Source: Formicarius rufipectus (Eukaryota; Chordata; Aves; Passeriformes; Formicariidae). Taken from it: DNA of 64,000 bases. The notes under the pieces are model-generated. The model was not told the DNA's origin. It did not search any database and saw only the letters and a program-made list of their open reading frames with translations. Position numbers and translations under genes: made by a program. Location of the stretch: positions 310,001 through 374,000 of the forward strand of contig VXAU01002072.1 in assembly GCA_013399695.1 (NCBI GenBank), written 5' to 3'. Within the stretch, counting starts at the first letter, position 1; every line of letters starts with the position of its first letter. Below, piece by piece: positions 50,101-61,460 of this stretch.

Positions 50101-53100
50101 TTCGATACAGGATCATTCTGGACAAAATGCCCAGCACAGCTGGATAAACACATCATGTGGTGGGTGAGCAGTCGGCTCATGGGTCAAACACAGAGGGTGA
50201 CTGTGAATGGGGTCACATCAGACTGGTGACTTGTCACTAGTGGGGTTCAACAGGGCTCCGTCCTGGGCCCTGAGCTCTTCAAATCTTCATCAACGACTTG
50301 AACACAGGACTGAAAGGCATACTGAGCAAATTTGCAGATGACACAAAACTGGCAGGAGCTGTTGACTCCCTCAAAGGCAGGGAGGCCCTGCAGAGACCTG
50401 GACAGATCAGAGGGCTGGGCGATCACCAACCATATGAAGTTCAACAAGGGGAAGTGCTGAATTCTGCACCTGGGGTGGGACAACCCTGGATGTTTGTACA
50501 GACTGGGGAATGAGATACTGGAAAGCAGTGCTGCAGAAAGGGACACAGGGGTCCTGGTTGATGGCCAGTAGAATCTGAGTCAGCAGTGCCCTGGCAGCCA
50601 GGAGGGCCAACCTGTCCTGGGGGGCATCAGGCACAGCATCACCAGCTGGGTGAGGGAGGGGATTGTCCCGCTCTGCTCTGCACTGGGGTGGCCTCACCTG
50701 GAATATTGTGTGCAGTTTTGAGATCCATAATATAAGAATTAAGCTCTTAGAGAGTGTTCAAAGGAGGGCAACGAAGATGGTGAAGGGCTTTGAGGGGAAG
50801 ATGTGGGAGGAATTGCTGAGGTCACTTGATCTGTTTAGTATGGAAGAGAGGAGACTGAGGGGAGACTTCATTGCAGTCACAACTTGTGAGTAGAAGAGGG
50901 GCAGGCACTGATCTCTTCTCTGTGGTGACCAGTGATAGGACCCAAGGGAATGGCCTGAAGTTGTGTCAGGGAAGGTTTAGGTTGGAAATTAGAAAGAGAT
51001 TCTTCACCCAGAGGTTGGCTGAGCACTACAATTGGCTCCTTAGTGACGTGGTCACAGCACGAAGCCTGACAGAGTTCAAAGAAGTGTTCAGACAATGCAT
51101 TCAAGCACATGGTGTTATTCTTGGGGCAGTCCTGTGCAAGAGTTGGACTCAATGACCTTTTTGGGTCACTTCCAACTCAGAACACTCTGTGACACTCAAA
51201 GCATAGTAATTAAATGGCTTCGATTTCACATGGCAGGGCTAGCATGTACTGAAGCTGCAGTTTTGACTTTTTCTTGCTACTTTTTTACAGGTGATCTCTC
51301 TGTTCCCAAAGTCTGAAGGTTTGTTGTTTGGCTTGGAAGCAGAAAGGGAGAGGTAATCTGTCCTTGGGGGGAAGCTTCTTAGGGCAAAGATATGTCTTTG
51401 CTGGAAGTCCCCACAGCATCACTGCCCTCGTGCTGAGGCAGTGGTGTTGAACCCAAAGGAGGTACGTCATTCCTGGAAACATGTTTATCTTCCCTGTGAA
51501 AATCAGAAGATATAATCAAATATATTGCCTGGTCCCTGTAAGTGCAATACATTTAATAAACCTATCTTTGCTCTATGACTTTCATATAATACTTCAGTTC
51601 AAAGATGTTGGCAGAGGGGTTGCACATAATCCCCACTAAGCTTGATTAAGGGCAACCTTTTGTTTCTAGCGATGCTGCCATTCAGCTCTCCAGTAAATGC
51701 AAAGCCCTTTGAGGGAATGCACCCAAACTCATAACACCAGTTATCTGTGCACAGAACAGTGACAAAGGCAAGAAAGAGACCTGGACCAAGAGATTAAAAA
51801 TAAAAAAAAAAAATGAATACTTGTAAGCCCTGCTCAGGCATTGAGACCTGGTTCTGCTGCGAACAACAATGGCCACTGTGCAGCACCACCACCACTGCCC
51901 AGCATCAGCCCCAAAGTAAAAAAAAGAAAGAACAAACTGAAAACAAATCCTGAAGAAGTCACTAGTTTAACTCTGAAAACACAACTTTACCTTTCACTGA
52001 ATAGACAAAGAGGAAGGAATTTTGTTTTCATTGCTAACAGGTGAGACCAGGACTTATTTTTAGCAAGACATTGAGCTCAGGGCTAGACCTTTGTGTTGCT
52101 CTGAGCCAGTCTAACTGGATTAGTTGTTGCATTATACAACACATCCCTGTTAAGCTCTGCCAAGTAGTTCGAACCAACACCAGATAAAGCAGGCCTCAAT
52201 CAGAGCCTTTGGAGCAATTACTGAACATCAGGGGAAGAGCTGTAGTGCAGGGATTACCAAAAAGTCATGCAGGACCAAAAAGTTACAAGCACATAAACAT
52301 TTCAGTCATCACTTATGAACCACACTGTACAACTTATGGTACATAACAAAAGCTGACAGAAGTGGGGGCATGGATAGTGAAACCTTACAAATATTGTTTG
52401 TATTCAAACAATCTGGAATTAAAGATGTTTGCAATACACTTATTTTGCCCACAGTTGTTCACATCTGTCAACTCTGACAAGCAGTCATTTTTTCCCTTAT
52501 TGTTGCAAGATGCAGAGATCCTCAGCTGTATGGCTGCATGCAGAGGCAGTACACATCTTACTAACAGTAAAGCCTTTTCCCTTTCAGGCCCAAGAGCTTT
52601 TCCACAGCTGATATAATAAAAGAAAGAACAGAAAACAGCAACATCATCTTCTGATGGGATGGGAATTAATTTAGAAAAGTGTAAAGCAACAGAGCAAACT
52701 AAGATTTATGTTTCAGCATTTATGGATGAGCAGCCCTATACCTGAATACTCTTGGCTTCTACACCAAATTTTTCCCAGATAAATGGGGAGCCTGAAGGGT
52801 ATCCCAACTACAGACAGGTTGTCACTAATCACTAGTCAGTATTTGCTCTTCAAATCTCTGAGACAGAGAAGTCTTAGTTGATGGCAGTCTTGGTTTCTCT
52901 CTTTTTGTTCTTGTTGTGGATGTCAGTGAGACCTGAAACATGAAGAAATAAAGCAACAGGATCTCCCTCATCCCACCCACTTCCCCATGTGCTCCACTTT
53001 AGGACAGGCAGCTGTGATCCTTGTTTGCATGTGGTCATGACTACAGACTCCCTGGGACACTTGGAGTGAGATCCAGAACACTGAAGCACTGGAGTTCAGT

Positions 53101-53652
53101 GTCTTCTCAAACCTTTGGCAACAGTCTGAGAACTTTATCTGAATTTGCCCTTTATTTTGTGCTCCAAAACCCTGGGGTTGGTTTCTGCTGGGCAGCTCTT
53201 CCTTCAGACTGTAATATCATCATGGCAATAGACAGGCACCTTCACCAGAGGTCCAGAAAAGCAACTTTCCCACGCAACTTTCAACTTCCTATCCAGAGAA
53301 GAGTGGGACACTAAAGGTAAGTGCCTACAGTGAAAAAGCAAGACCTTGCTTTTCAGTAAAGCGCTGAGATGCTCTTAGGCTCCCTAAGATAAATGTCAGA
53401 CAGCTAGTTTTGCTGGGAGTATTAATTTATATTAATGAAAAATGATTAAAATTGCCAAGTCTGCTTCTCATCCCCTTTGTATAACTTTCAATTCTAAGAA
53501 TTGCATCAATTTTCTCTTTGCAAAGTAGCCAGTTGAAACATGTACAAATGATAGGAAGATGTTACCTAACAATACACTTTGAATGCACCAAAAGTTCTGA
53601 AAATGAAGCTGAAATAAGTTTGATGAAGAACAGATGCTGTTAACTTATTGGC

Positions 53653-53683
<31 letters not shown>

Positions 53684-55949
53684 ATTCCACCTTTTCAAAA
53701 GGGAGAGTATTAATATTACAAATAGTACTCTCTCTAAGGAACTATTCTCTATATGTTTTATACAAACTGACACAAAGGAGTTAGCTTATCCACAGAGTGA
53801 AAAAAATACTGCCAGAAAATATGCACACTTCTATTTTGAAGTGAACAGACTTTTCCCCCGGTTTGTTATGGTTTGTTTTCTTTCACTGCTTCACAAGCTG
53901 CTTAGTCATCGTTGCTCTAAAAGTATACCTAACAAGCACATTCCTCGTCAGCAAAACTTATCTCCCAAAGTTCACTCTTATCTCCAGTAGAAAATAAATG
54001 GTGTACACATTTCAGCTTAGACTATCTTCAACTATCTCTGGCAGTGAGCCTCTCTTCTGTTCTGTAAGAATTGTTGTATGATCAGCAAAAGGCAGCATTT
54101 CAAGGCAGCCACTGCACTGGCAAGAACCTTCAGCAATATAGGATTCAGCACCTTTAAGGAAAAATATCTTGCCTGAGTGCTGCAGAATTCCTCACTGTCA
54201 GCTTACATAAATGGCAGATGCTAGATGGTATGCAGACTTAGAAAAATTTTGTCTTTGCTTCACCTAAACATGATGTGAGAACCAGCTCACAGAGCTCTGG
54301 ACACCTACCACCCTATGCTTATTTACAGGAGAAAACCAAGCATCTCTGGGCATCTGGCCTATATTAGGCATTTATTTGGGGCTTCTGATAAAAGGCTTCT
54401 GTTTCTCCCCATGGACTAAAAAAGCTAATTTGCACAGCATCCTGTCCACAGATGTATCCTAGCCTTGACTTCTCCTGCAGACAATCCCATGTTTCTGACT
54501 TCCCTGCTCACTCAGGCAGTGGCTGTCACAGATCCCACGTCTCAGCAGTGCGGGGAAGGGGCAGCACGTGCCTGTCCAGAGAAGCCAAGATCATAACTAG
54601 GCTCCTGGTTAGCAGACCCACGTATTGGCACCGTGTGGACCAAGGGACGCCCAGGAAGGCCCCTGACATGTCTGATGCCACCACACAGGATGCCCTAACC
54701 TGTGCATGCTGCAGGCAGTGCTTCTTTCCCCTCTATAAGGAATAACAATTTTTGCTATGCAGTGTTGGTGGGAGACCTCTGTGAAGAGTTAATGGAGGCA
54801 ACAGACTGGGCACACTGACTAAGTCTCTCCAGGGATTATAGCCAGCCTAGGACAAACCTGAAGCCCCCAAGGCACTCAGTGGACTACCCACAGAAGTCAG
54901 GCATTTCTCCACCTGCCACCCTGCTCCAGCTCCTCAGTGCATCCGAGGTCCTAGCACACACTGGCATCCATTTTCTTCTTGTTTGTCTAAGTGAACTTAA
55001 ATATCTGGTGCCAACACTCCCACACAGAGCCTTGAATTGCACCTTCAAGCCCCAAGCTACTCCTTCCTAGGTCTCCCTTATCTGTTTAACTTACAAGTGT
55101 TTGTGGGGTAGTACTAAACTCCTTCTGCCACCACATCACTTTCTATCTCCTGACATATCACCATCAGAAAGTGACAGGCAAAAGGACTCCCTCCCCCTTC
55201 CATTTACTGAAGGAAGGAAACCACACATCGCCTTCATGCACATGTAAGTTACATCAATAGCAGTAAAAGTAAGAATTGAAACAGAAGGGGAGATGCATTA
55301 GGTTACAACTTTCTACTCTGCAAGCATTTACAAAACCTGGCAGTTCTGTGAATGTTTATTATACGTATCTGATTCATTATTCCTCTGTGAACACAATTCC
55401 TGAATTGGGTTTTAGTATTTACTGATCTTCCCTTTTCTTCCATGATCACAGAAAAGTTTCTTTACAATGGAGGGAAAGAACATTAATATCCAAGCCAGAA
55501 ATTTGCCATCTGAATATTAAAAACCAAGGTGCTTTTTGCCATGAAATTTGCATGTTTTAAGGGAAGCTTTCCTCAAAGTTTTATATTTTTGCTTCAAGTG
55601 GTAAAAATGCTCCTTTCTTTCCTGTACAGCTTTTCATCAATGGAATTGTCTTGTGAAGTTCTGTACTGAGCTCAGTGTGATAAACCACATCACTCTGGAG
55701 GAGGAGATGTATGTGTGTGTATACATATGCATGCATTTATACATATTTTCAAAGAGAACCAATGGACAGCTGTTGAGCAGATGCACAAGCACTTCTGCCT
55801 AGCCAAATGGAGATTACTCACCTCAAGTGTTGGTTAAAATAGCATGTAAATGGTTGAGAACCCACTTTCTCTTTCCAGTATTTCTGCTTGTATGTGACGT
55901 TCTCAGAGTTCTCCTGATCGTCTCTTGCACAGGGAGGGATGTACGAACA
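46996..55949 (-). CDS. KCNMB4: KCNMB4, BK channel beta-4 subunit, partial gene (exons 2 and 3 of 3)
   Basis: Auxiliary subunit of large-conductance calcium- and voltage-activated potassium channels, with two membrane spans joined by a glycosylated, disulfide-bonded extracellular loop. Known role: beta-4 slows gating and lowers toxin sensitivity of BK channels, mainly in neurons. The two exons encode the C-terminal 98 residues: the end of the loop (CSYIPPC ... SQPFTCYFNQH), the second span and a short basic tail. SQPFTCYFNQH and RPDDV are beta-4 specific; beta-1 to beta-3 differ here. Human KCNMB4 is 210 residues, so about 112 residues with the first span belong to exon 1, beyond base 64000. 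The gene runs toward PTPRB, tail to tail. Confidence 0.95.
49765..51200 (+). mobile_element. Degraded CR1 LINE, reverse transcriptase 3' half
   Basis: Conceptual translation over several broken frames shows CR1 ORF2 motifs in the right order: DWKLASIHPVFK, HSQHSFMRGNSCLANLVSFYD, then VTSGVQQGSVLGPELF without the usual first stop, FINDLNTGLKGILSKFADD (the catalytic ADD motif), LLESVQRRATKMVKG and EERRLRGD, and RFRLEIRKRFF. Motif blocks are separated by stops and frame changes. It ends in TGGACTCAATGACC, CACTTCCAACTCAG and CTCTGTGACAC, the typical CR1 3' end. It cannot encode a working protein. It lies in KCNMB4 intron 2 on the antisense strand. Confidence 0.92.
53653..53678. repeat. (TA)13 microsatellite
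   Basis: Thirteen uninterrupted TA units in KCNMB4 intron 2, a likely polymorphic marker. Confidence 0.95.
55822..55949 (-). CDS. KCNMB4: KCNMB4 exon 2: distal extracellular loop
   Basis: Minus-strand exon of 128 bases, phase 0 to phase 2, with acceptor CTTGGCAG (55950-55957) and donor TTGAG|GTGAGT. It encodes CSYIPPCARDDQENSENVTY, KQKYWKEKVGSQPFT and CYFNQHL plus two bases of arginine. Three cysteines (CSYIPPC and TCYF) match the conserved loop disulfide positions. It has 43 residues counting the shared arginine, the same as human. The middle is diverged and contains an NVT sequon that I believe human lacks. Confidence 0.95.
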
Positions 55950-58900
55950 CTGCCAAGACACATGGCAAAACAGAGTTACTACTGTGGTCAAGCACTCAGG
56001 GCATCACTTCTCTGTGTTTTCCTCACAATACCGGCACGACTGAAATGGACGGACAACAATAAGCACAAGCTACAAAGAAATAAAACAGAGAAGTGAGCTG
56101 AGCTTTACTTCAATTGCTAGTTACTCTGTGCTGGTACTGGAAAAGAATATGCCAACACTTGGAAACAAAACAAAGGCTCTGTCATGTTTTGTTCCATTAT
56201 CAAACCAAACCACCTCATAACAGCTTGGGTTTTGCGTGATGAATGTGACAATGATTATTTCATTTTGACAAATTGCTAGGCAGCCGCATGGGCCGGATTT
56301 GATAACTTCCTCTTTTCAGTGAGGCACATAATCACAAGTTTTGTTCAGTATCATGCTAATGAATAACTCAGAGCCCAACAAGCTTTCCCAGATGATGGGA
56401 TGGATATCTGATATCTGGCTGATATCTACTGGTAAAAGAAAGTATTCTTCCCTGTTACAACTCAGGGAAACAAGGAAAATGTTCATAGCCTCACTTTAGC
56501 AGAAACTTTCAGCATCTGCTTCTGCCGTAGAGAACTCAAAAAGAGTTGAGCACGCAGCTGAGCTATTTGCAGATCTCACCCTCAGACATCTGCTTCAAAG
56601 CCCAAAGAGATCAAGGGAAGTTCCTCCCCGAGCTTGGTGCACTTGGGACTGCTCTTTCAGAGACTCCCCTTCAGGTCACACACATAAACATATCTTAGTC
56701 CCCAGGTCTTGTCTGTCACACACCACCCTTACCTCCTACCCACAGACAGTTAAACAATAGAAAACAAATAATCCACTCAATCAAATGTTGGCTCTATCAG
56801 AATCTAAGTGTCCAAGAACAATCCCCCTTATTTTACCCAGGCATCCATAGAGAAGACCATTACAGGAACTGTTGAACCACACTAAGTAACACAGCTTAAC
56901 TGATCCTCGGGTAACACAAAGGCTTATTACCCTGCAGGATGGATGGACACCAAGGCTCCAGGTGCACACACAAAATTTTAATTCCTTTAAAATTTGGAGC
57001 TGCAAACAGAAGAAAGGGCAACTGTGAAGGTAGCTAAAAAGCCTCCTACTTAGGTAGGATGAGGAAGCAGGAGGTGTAGGGTGTGAGAACCCCTAAAGGG
57101 GTGCCCATGTATGTTCACAACATATTTCTTCGCAGTACCCTGAAGGCAGTAAACAATTTTCTTTAACAAGCTTCTCTAACAAGAAAATATCGTGTCTCAC
57201 TGTGCTTAGTGAGTACTTCCTGTCCTTCTGGTGAAATTTCAGAGGGGCCTACCTTGTCCCCAGCTGCACATTGAGCCTGAGCTGTACAAACCTCCAAGTC
57301 CATCTCCACCATACAACAGCAAGAAGCTTTGCCCTTCCAGGGGGAAGGGAGAATTTTCAGGATTTTATTCCCCAAATCACGTAAAATCTGACCTTTCCTG
57401 TAAGCACATACAATTGCTCTTAGTGTCTTCCATGCTTCAGACTGGCAGAATCTGCAAGGTCTTCCATTCTTCTTCCAAGCTGCAACTTGTCTTTTCTACG
57501 TGCAAGAGCCCCCATTTTCACACAGACCCACAGCTGGTGTTGCCATGGCACAGAGCTGCCTTTATTTCCCTATTCAGATGACCCTAAACAAGGACTGTCC
57601 CACCGCTGATGACAAAGGACAGAAACAAGCATCAACACCACTCCAGAAACCAGAATGCAGGATTTATCACATACATTTATGGCCATCTAGATAATACTCC
57701 CTGGTCAGCAATGCTTTTGGTGTGATTGTGTACTTTGGAATCATCAAGCATTCCCCTCTTTCCTCCACATTCCCAGTTCATAAACACATCTGTGCAGCAG
57801 CTGGATGGAATCAGCAAATTGGGCACAAAGATACCTGAGTGCAATGCTGGCTCTGCTCTGCCTCCCCGACAGCACTCCACAACATGCTCCACCACCCCAG
57901 CTGCTCCCCTCTTCCTTGTCTGGCCCAGAAGACAACACTCCCAACCTTCTCTGCTCTGACGTTTTTCTTTATGAAGCATTTCAGATGCTGCTTTGGAAAT
58001 GGTACCACATCCCACCAGCTGTATACTCAGTGCCTACATGTGCTCTTTACCATGCCCACAGCTTGTAGGTAGTCCACAGCTTTTGGGGTCTCTAAAAAAC
58101 AGCCCCCCAGGTCAACCACTGTTTAGCTATCACACAAAGTGCAGAACTAGACAAAACAACAACATACCAATATACATTCTTCTGTCTACTTTTCCTCAGC
58201 TATCTCAAAAACTCCTATTCCTGTCATACATGTATTTCCTTTCTCCTCTGTAATGTTTCTTCCTTGTGGCTCCAGCCTGCTGCTGTTCTCTGGTATGAAA
58301 GTGCAACCACGCCACCACTCCTGGCTAAACTTTCTCTGGATCCTTCAGAGACCTTCCACCCCTACAAAATATTATGTGAATCTTTCACGAAGTTCACAAC
58401 CTGGTGAACTGTTGTTTAGCTTCATCTTGAGTTTCAGACTTAGAAACAACTGCAGAGGTCTCTTTTTCCATGTGAACAAACAAGTATCAAGCTATAACAA
58501 TCTCCCATGACAGTTCCATGACAGACTACTTCACAATGTTTGCTATCAGCCCCTATGTTTTTAGTTCAGCAGGAAGATACTAAAAATCAAGCTTTTCAGG
58601 GCAGGGATTTTTCCTAGTTTGGAAAATGTAAAGGGGGCCACAGACAGCTTCTCTGTTCAACACTTCTGTCTTTCCTCATGCCAAAGCAAGACAGTGTTTG
58701 GGAATATTGACAGTACATACAGGAGGGAGATTTGGAAGTTGGGGACAAGAGTGAATGCTCTTCATAACACAAAGTTCACACCATTCTCTGAACAAGTAGT
58801 CCCAATGACAGATGGCAGAAAGCATGCTGGATACGTATCCATCTCTTTATCTTCATGCGGAAAACACCAAGGAGACACCCAGGGTCTTGCCACAGACTGA

Positions 58901-60368
58901 TGTGACCTCACTGCTTGAGCCTGTTGAGGATTAACAATCTTGAAGAGAGGAGTGGTCTCTGCCCAAATATGAGTCCCAGAGGTCACCCTGAAACATCAAC
59001 CAAATGTGATGAAGGTCTTGAGTTACTGTGAACACCCAAGGTCCAATTCTGATATGAACTTATCACCTGCTGCACAAACACTGGAGCTTTTTCACCTCCG
59101 CAGGATGACGGCATAGTCCCCACCAACCCAACAAACATTTTGTCTCCTTCTGAACCACACAGCAGGTGAATCTCTCTTATTCAGCCTCCCAAGCACAATT
59201 CTTGGGGACTTTGTTTAATCAGCTGTGTCACTCTTCAAAGTATAGTCAGCAGGCAGATCAAAGGGAATCATAACTTCCACTTTAGCAACACGCAGGTTGT
59301 TAATTCCACAGTTCTCCCTCACAAGACATGGCATGAAATACTGCCATCAAAACATAAACAAATGCCAACTGTTTGAAAACAAGCTGGGACACCTGGTGCT
59401 CATTTTCCGCTTGCACAACAACATCCATTTTCACTGGAAGCATCACAATCTATATTGTTTTGATTTTTTTTTCTTAAACAAGTGACAATGAAGTTGGAGA
59501 ATAGCACTGAAGACGAGACAGTCAGAATAACTCTGATGGAGCAGAGGCCTTTTCAGCAGATCTTTTGATACCTGGTACTATAATCATACCTCCTACACTA
59601 TGCCATAGCAACCGTAAAATTATTATGTAATTCCAATACCATCTCAATTACAGAGCTCAAAATGGGTATCAGGCTAATAATACGCCCTCTTCAATCAAAG
59701 CCAGTGTTTGACTAGATGGCTCAGAATTCAATTCAATAAAAATGTCAATGAACAGATAATAGATCTTTACACCCAGCCAGTGCAAGATTTGTGTCTGTAC
59801 TGCTGGACAATCCTACTTCAGTGTTTCTGCAGATTCCTGAGAAGATTCCTCAATATTTCATCAGAGCAGATATTCTTCCATATCACAGAGAAAGATCAAA
59901 GGCATGAACTCCTGGCAATGGTTTAACTTCCAGCTTGCATTTCATACTTTGCAAAGACTAGTTCTTGCCCAACTCAGTCACATTTTTAAGAAAAAGAAGA
60001 CAGACTTAGTAGGTTCTGAGGGAAGCTGTCTCAAACCTGCAAGACAAGACCAAGAAAGCCTCAAATGCAAACAGATGTAAGGGTCCAAAGCAAAAGCAAG
60101 TCAGACCAACAGAAAAAAACCCCTATGTCACTAAGGAGCAAGTCTCCAAACTCAAGTGATTGTTGAGGACCATCCTCCTGGCTGCTGATGAACCATGGGA
60201 CAGAGCACATACCACTTGATTGGTGCGGCAAAGCTCCACATCAAATGCTGCACAGCTTGCAAAGCTTTGTGATGAAATGAAGGAGTGGAAAGGATACTGT
60301 AGGTAAGTATCATTGCAAAAGTACAATGCACCACTAAAGTCAACAATTTCTGACTCCTGATCTCCAGA

Positions 60369-61460
60369 TGTATTGGGTTTGCTTGGCAAGGTTTTGGTAG
60401 TGGGAGAGGCTTCTGTGAGAAGCTGCCAGAAGTTTCCCTCATGACTGACAGAGCAATGCCTGCCCACTCTGAGATGGACCTGTTGCTGGACTGTCAGTAA
60501 CACTGGACCCAAACCAAAGACAGTGCTCAAGCCTCTGAGATAACCTTTCTAAGGAGAACAACTGCTGAACAGTAGCAGCCAGGAGAGAGCACTGAGAATA
60601 TCTGACAGAAGCAACCCTGCAAACACCAGGGTCAGGGAAGAAGAAGGGGCAGGATGTGCTCCAGGTGCCAGAGCAGAGACTCTGCTGCAGCCTGTGGTGC
60701 AGCCCATGGTGAGACAGGCTGCTCTCCTGCAGCCCATGGAGGTCCACAGTGGAGCACATCGTCACCTGCAACCTGTGGTGGACCCCACACCCAAGCAGAT
60801 GGCTGTTCAAAGGTGGTTGTGACCATGGAAAGCTTTGTGCTGGTTCTAGGCAGGACCTGTGGTCCTGTGCAGAAAGGAGTCCATGCTGGAGCAGGTTTGC
60901 TGGCAGGACTTGTGAGCCCGTGAGGGACTGACACTGGAGCAATTCATGAAGAAATACAGCCTGTGGGAAGCACTCACAGTGGAGAAGTTTGTGGAGGACT
61001 GCCTCCTGTGGGAGGAACACCATGCTGGAGCAGAAGAGAGTGAGGAGAAAGGAGTGACAGTGTGTGATGAACAGACCATATCCCACATTTCCTGTCCCTC
61101 TGCGCCACTGGAAGGGAAGAGGTAGAGAAAATTGGGAGTAAAGTTAAGCCCAGTAAGAAGGGGAGGGTTGAGAGAAGTGGTTTTTAGATTTGATTTTATT
61201 TATGCAGTACCCTTCTCTGATTTAACTGGCAATAAATTAATTTCCCTGAGTCAAGTCTGTTTTGCCCTTGATGGTAACTGGTGAGTGATCTCTCCTGTCT
61301 CTCTCTCCTGTCTCCTGTCTCTCTGTCTCCTGTCTCTCCTGTCCTCTAAAAATTTTTCAACCCAAGAGCTTTTTCTTATATTTTCTTTCCCCTGTCCACC
61401 TGAGGGGAGTGATAAAGTACCTGGTATGGGTACCTGAAGTCCAGACAACCCCCAACACCA
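60369..61460 (+). mobile_element. Probable solo LTR of an avian endogenous retrovirus
   Basis: The segment starts TGTATTGGGTTTGCTTGGCA and ends in CA, like an LTR. An AATAAA at 61231-61236 stands about 230 bases before the end, as expected for the U3-R-U5 order. The text matches, from memory, a frequent LTR family of songbird genomes (with GGCTTCTGTGAGAAGCTGCC near the 5' end and GTCTGTTTTGCCC near the 3' end). The middle is made of imperfect units around CTGCAGCCCATGG and CTGGAGCAG. No retroviral gene or primer-binding site follows, so it looks solo. A clear target-site duplication was not found. The ends are estimates. Confidence 0.65.
61291..61345. repeat. CTCTCCTGT-type simple repeat inside the LTR
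   Basis: Alternating TCTC and CCTGT units for about 55 bases, near the 3' end of the LTR. It appears to be an expansion of a short CTGTCC motif of the element. Confidence 0.85.

Larger units (their letters stand above)
47165..55821 (-). other. KCNMB4: KCNMB4 intron 2
   Basis: An 8,657-base intron with GTGAGT donor (minus strand, 55821 downward) and CTTCACAG acceptor. It contains the CR1 LINE relic at about 49,765-51,200 in the opposite orientation and a (TA)13 microsatellite at 53653-53678. I see no other exon. Open frames in it, including one of 187 codons at 47851-48414 on the plus strand, have no recognisable domain. Confidence 0.85.

Noticed and set aside
50700..51155. Open frames of 76 and 94 codons with reverse transcriptase-like sequence as a functional gene
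   Set aside because: They belong to the broken CR1 LINE, with stops and frame changes between them.
60439..61086. Open frame of 215 codons on the minus strand
   Set aside because: It lies antisense inside the LTR and is open because of the repetitive GC-rich units. It has no domain and its composition is that of the repeat.
61291..61345. CTCTCCTGT repeat as an independent satellite
   Set aside because: It sits inside the LTR and looks like a local expansion of an element motif.
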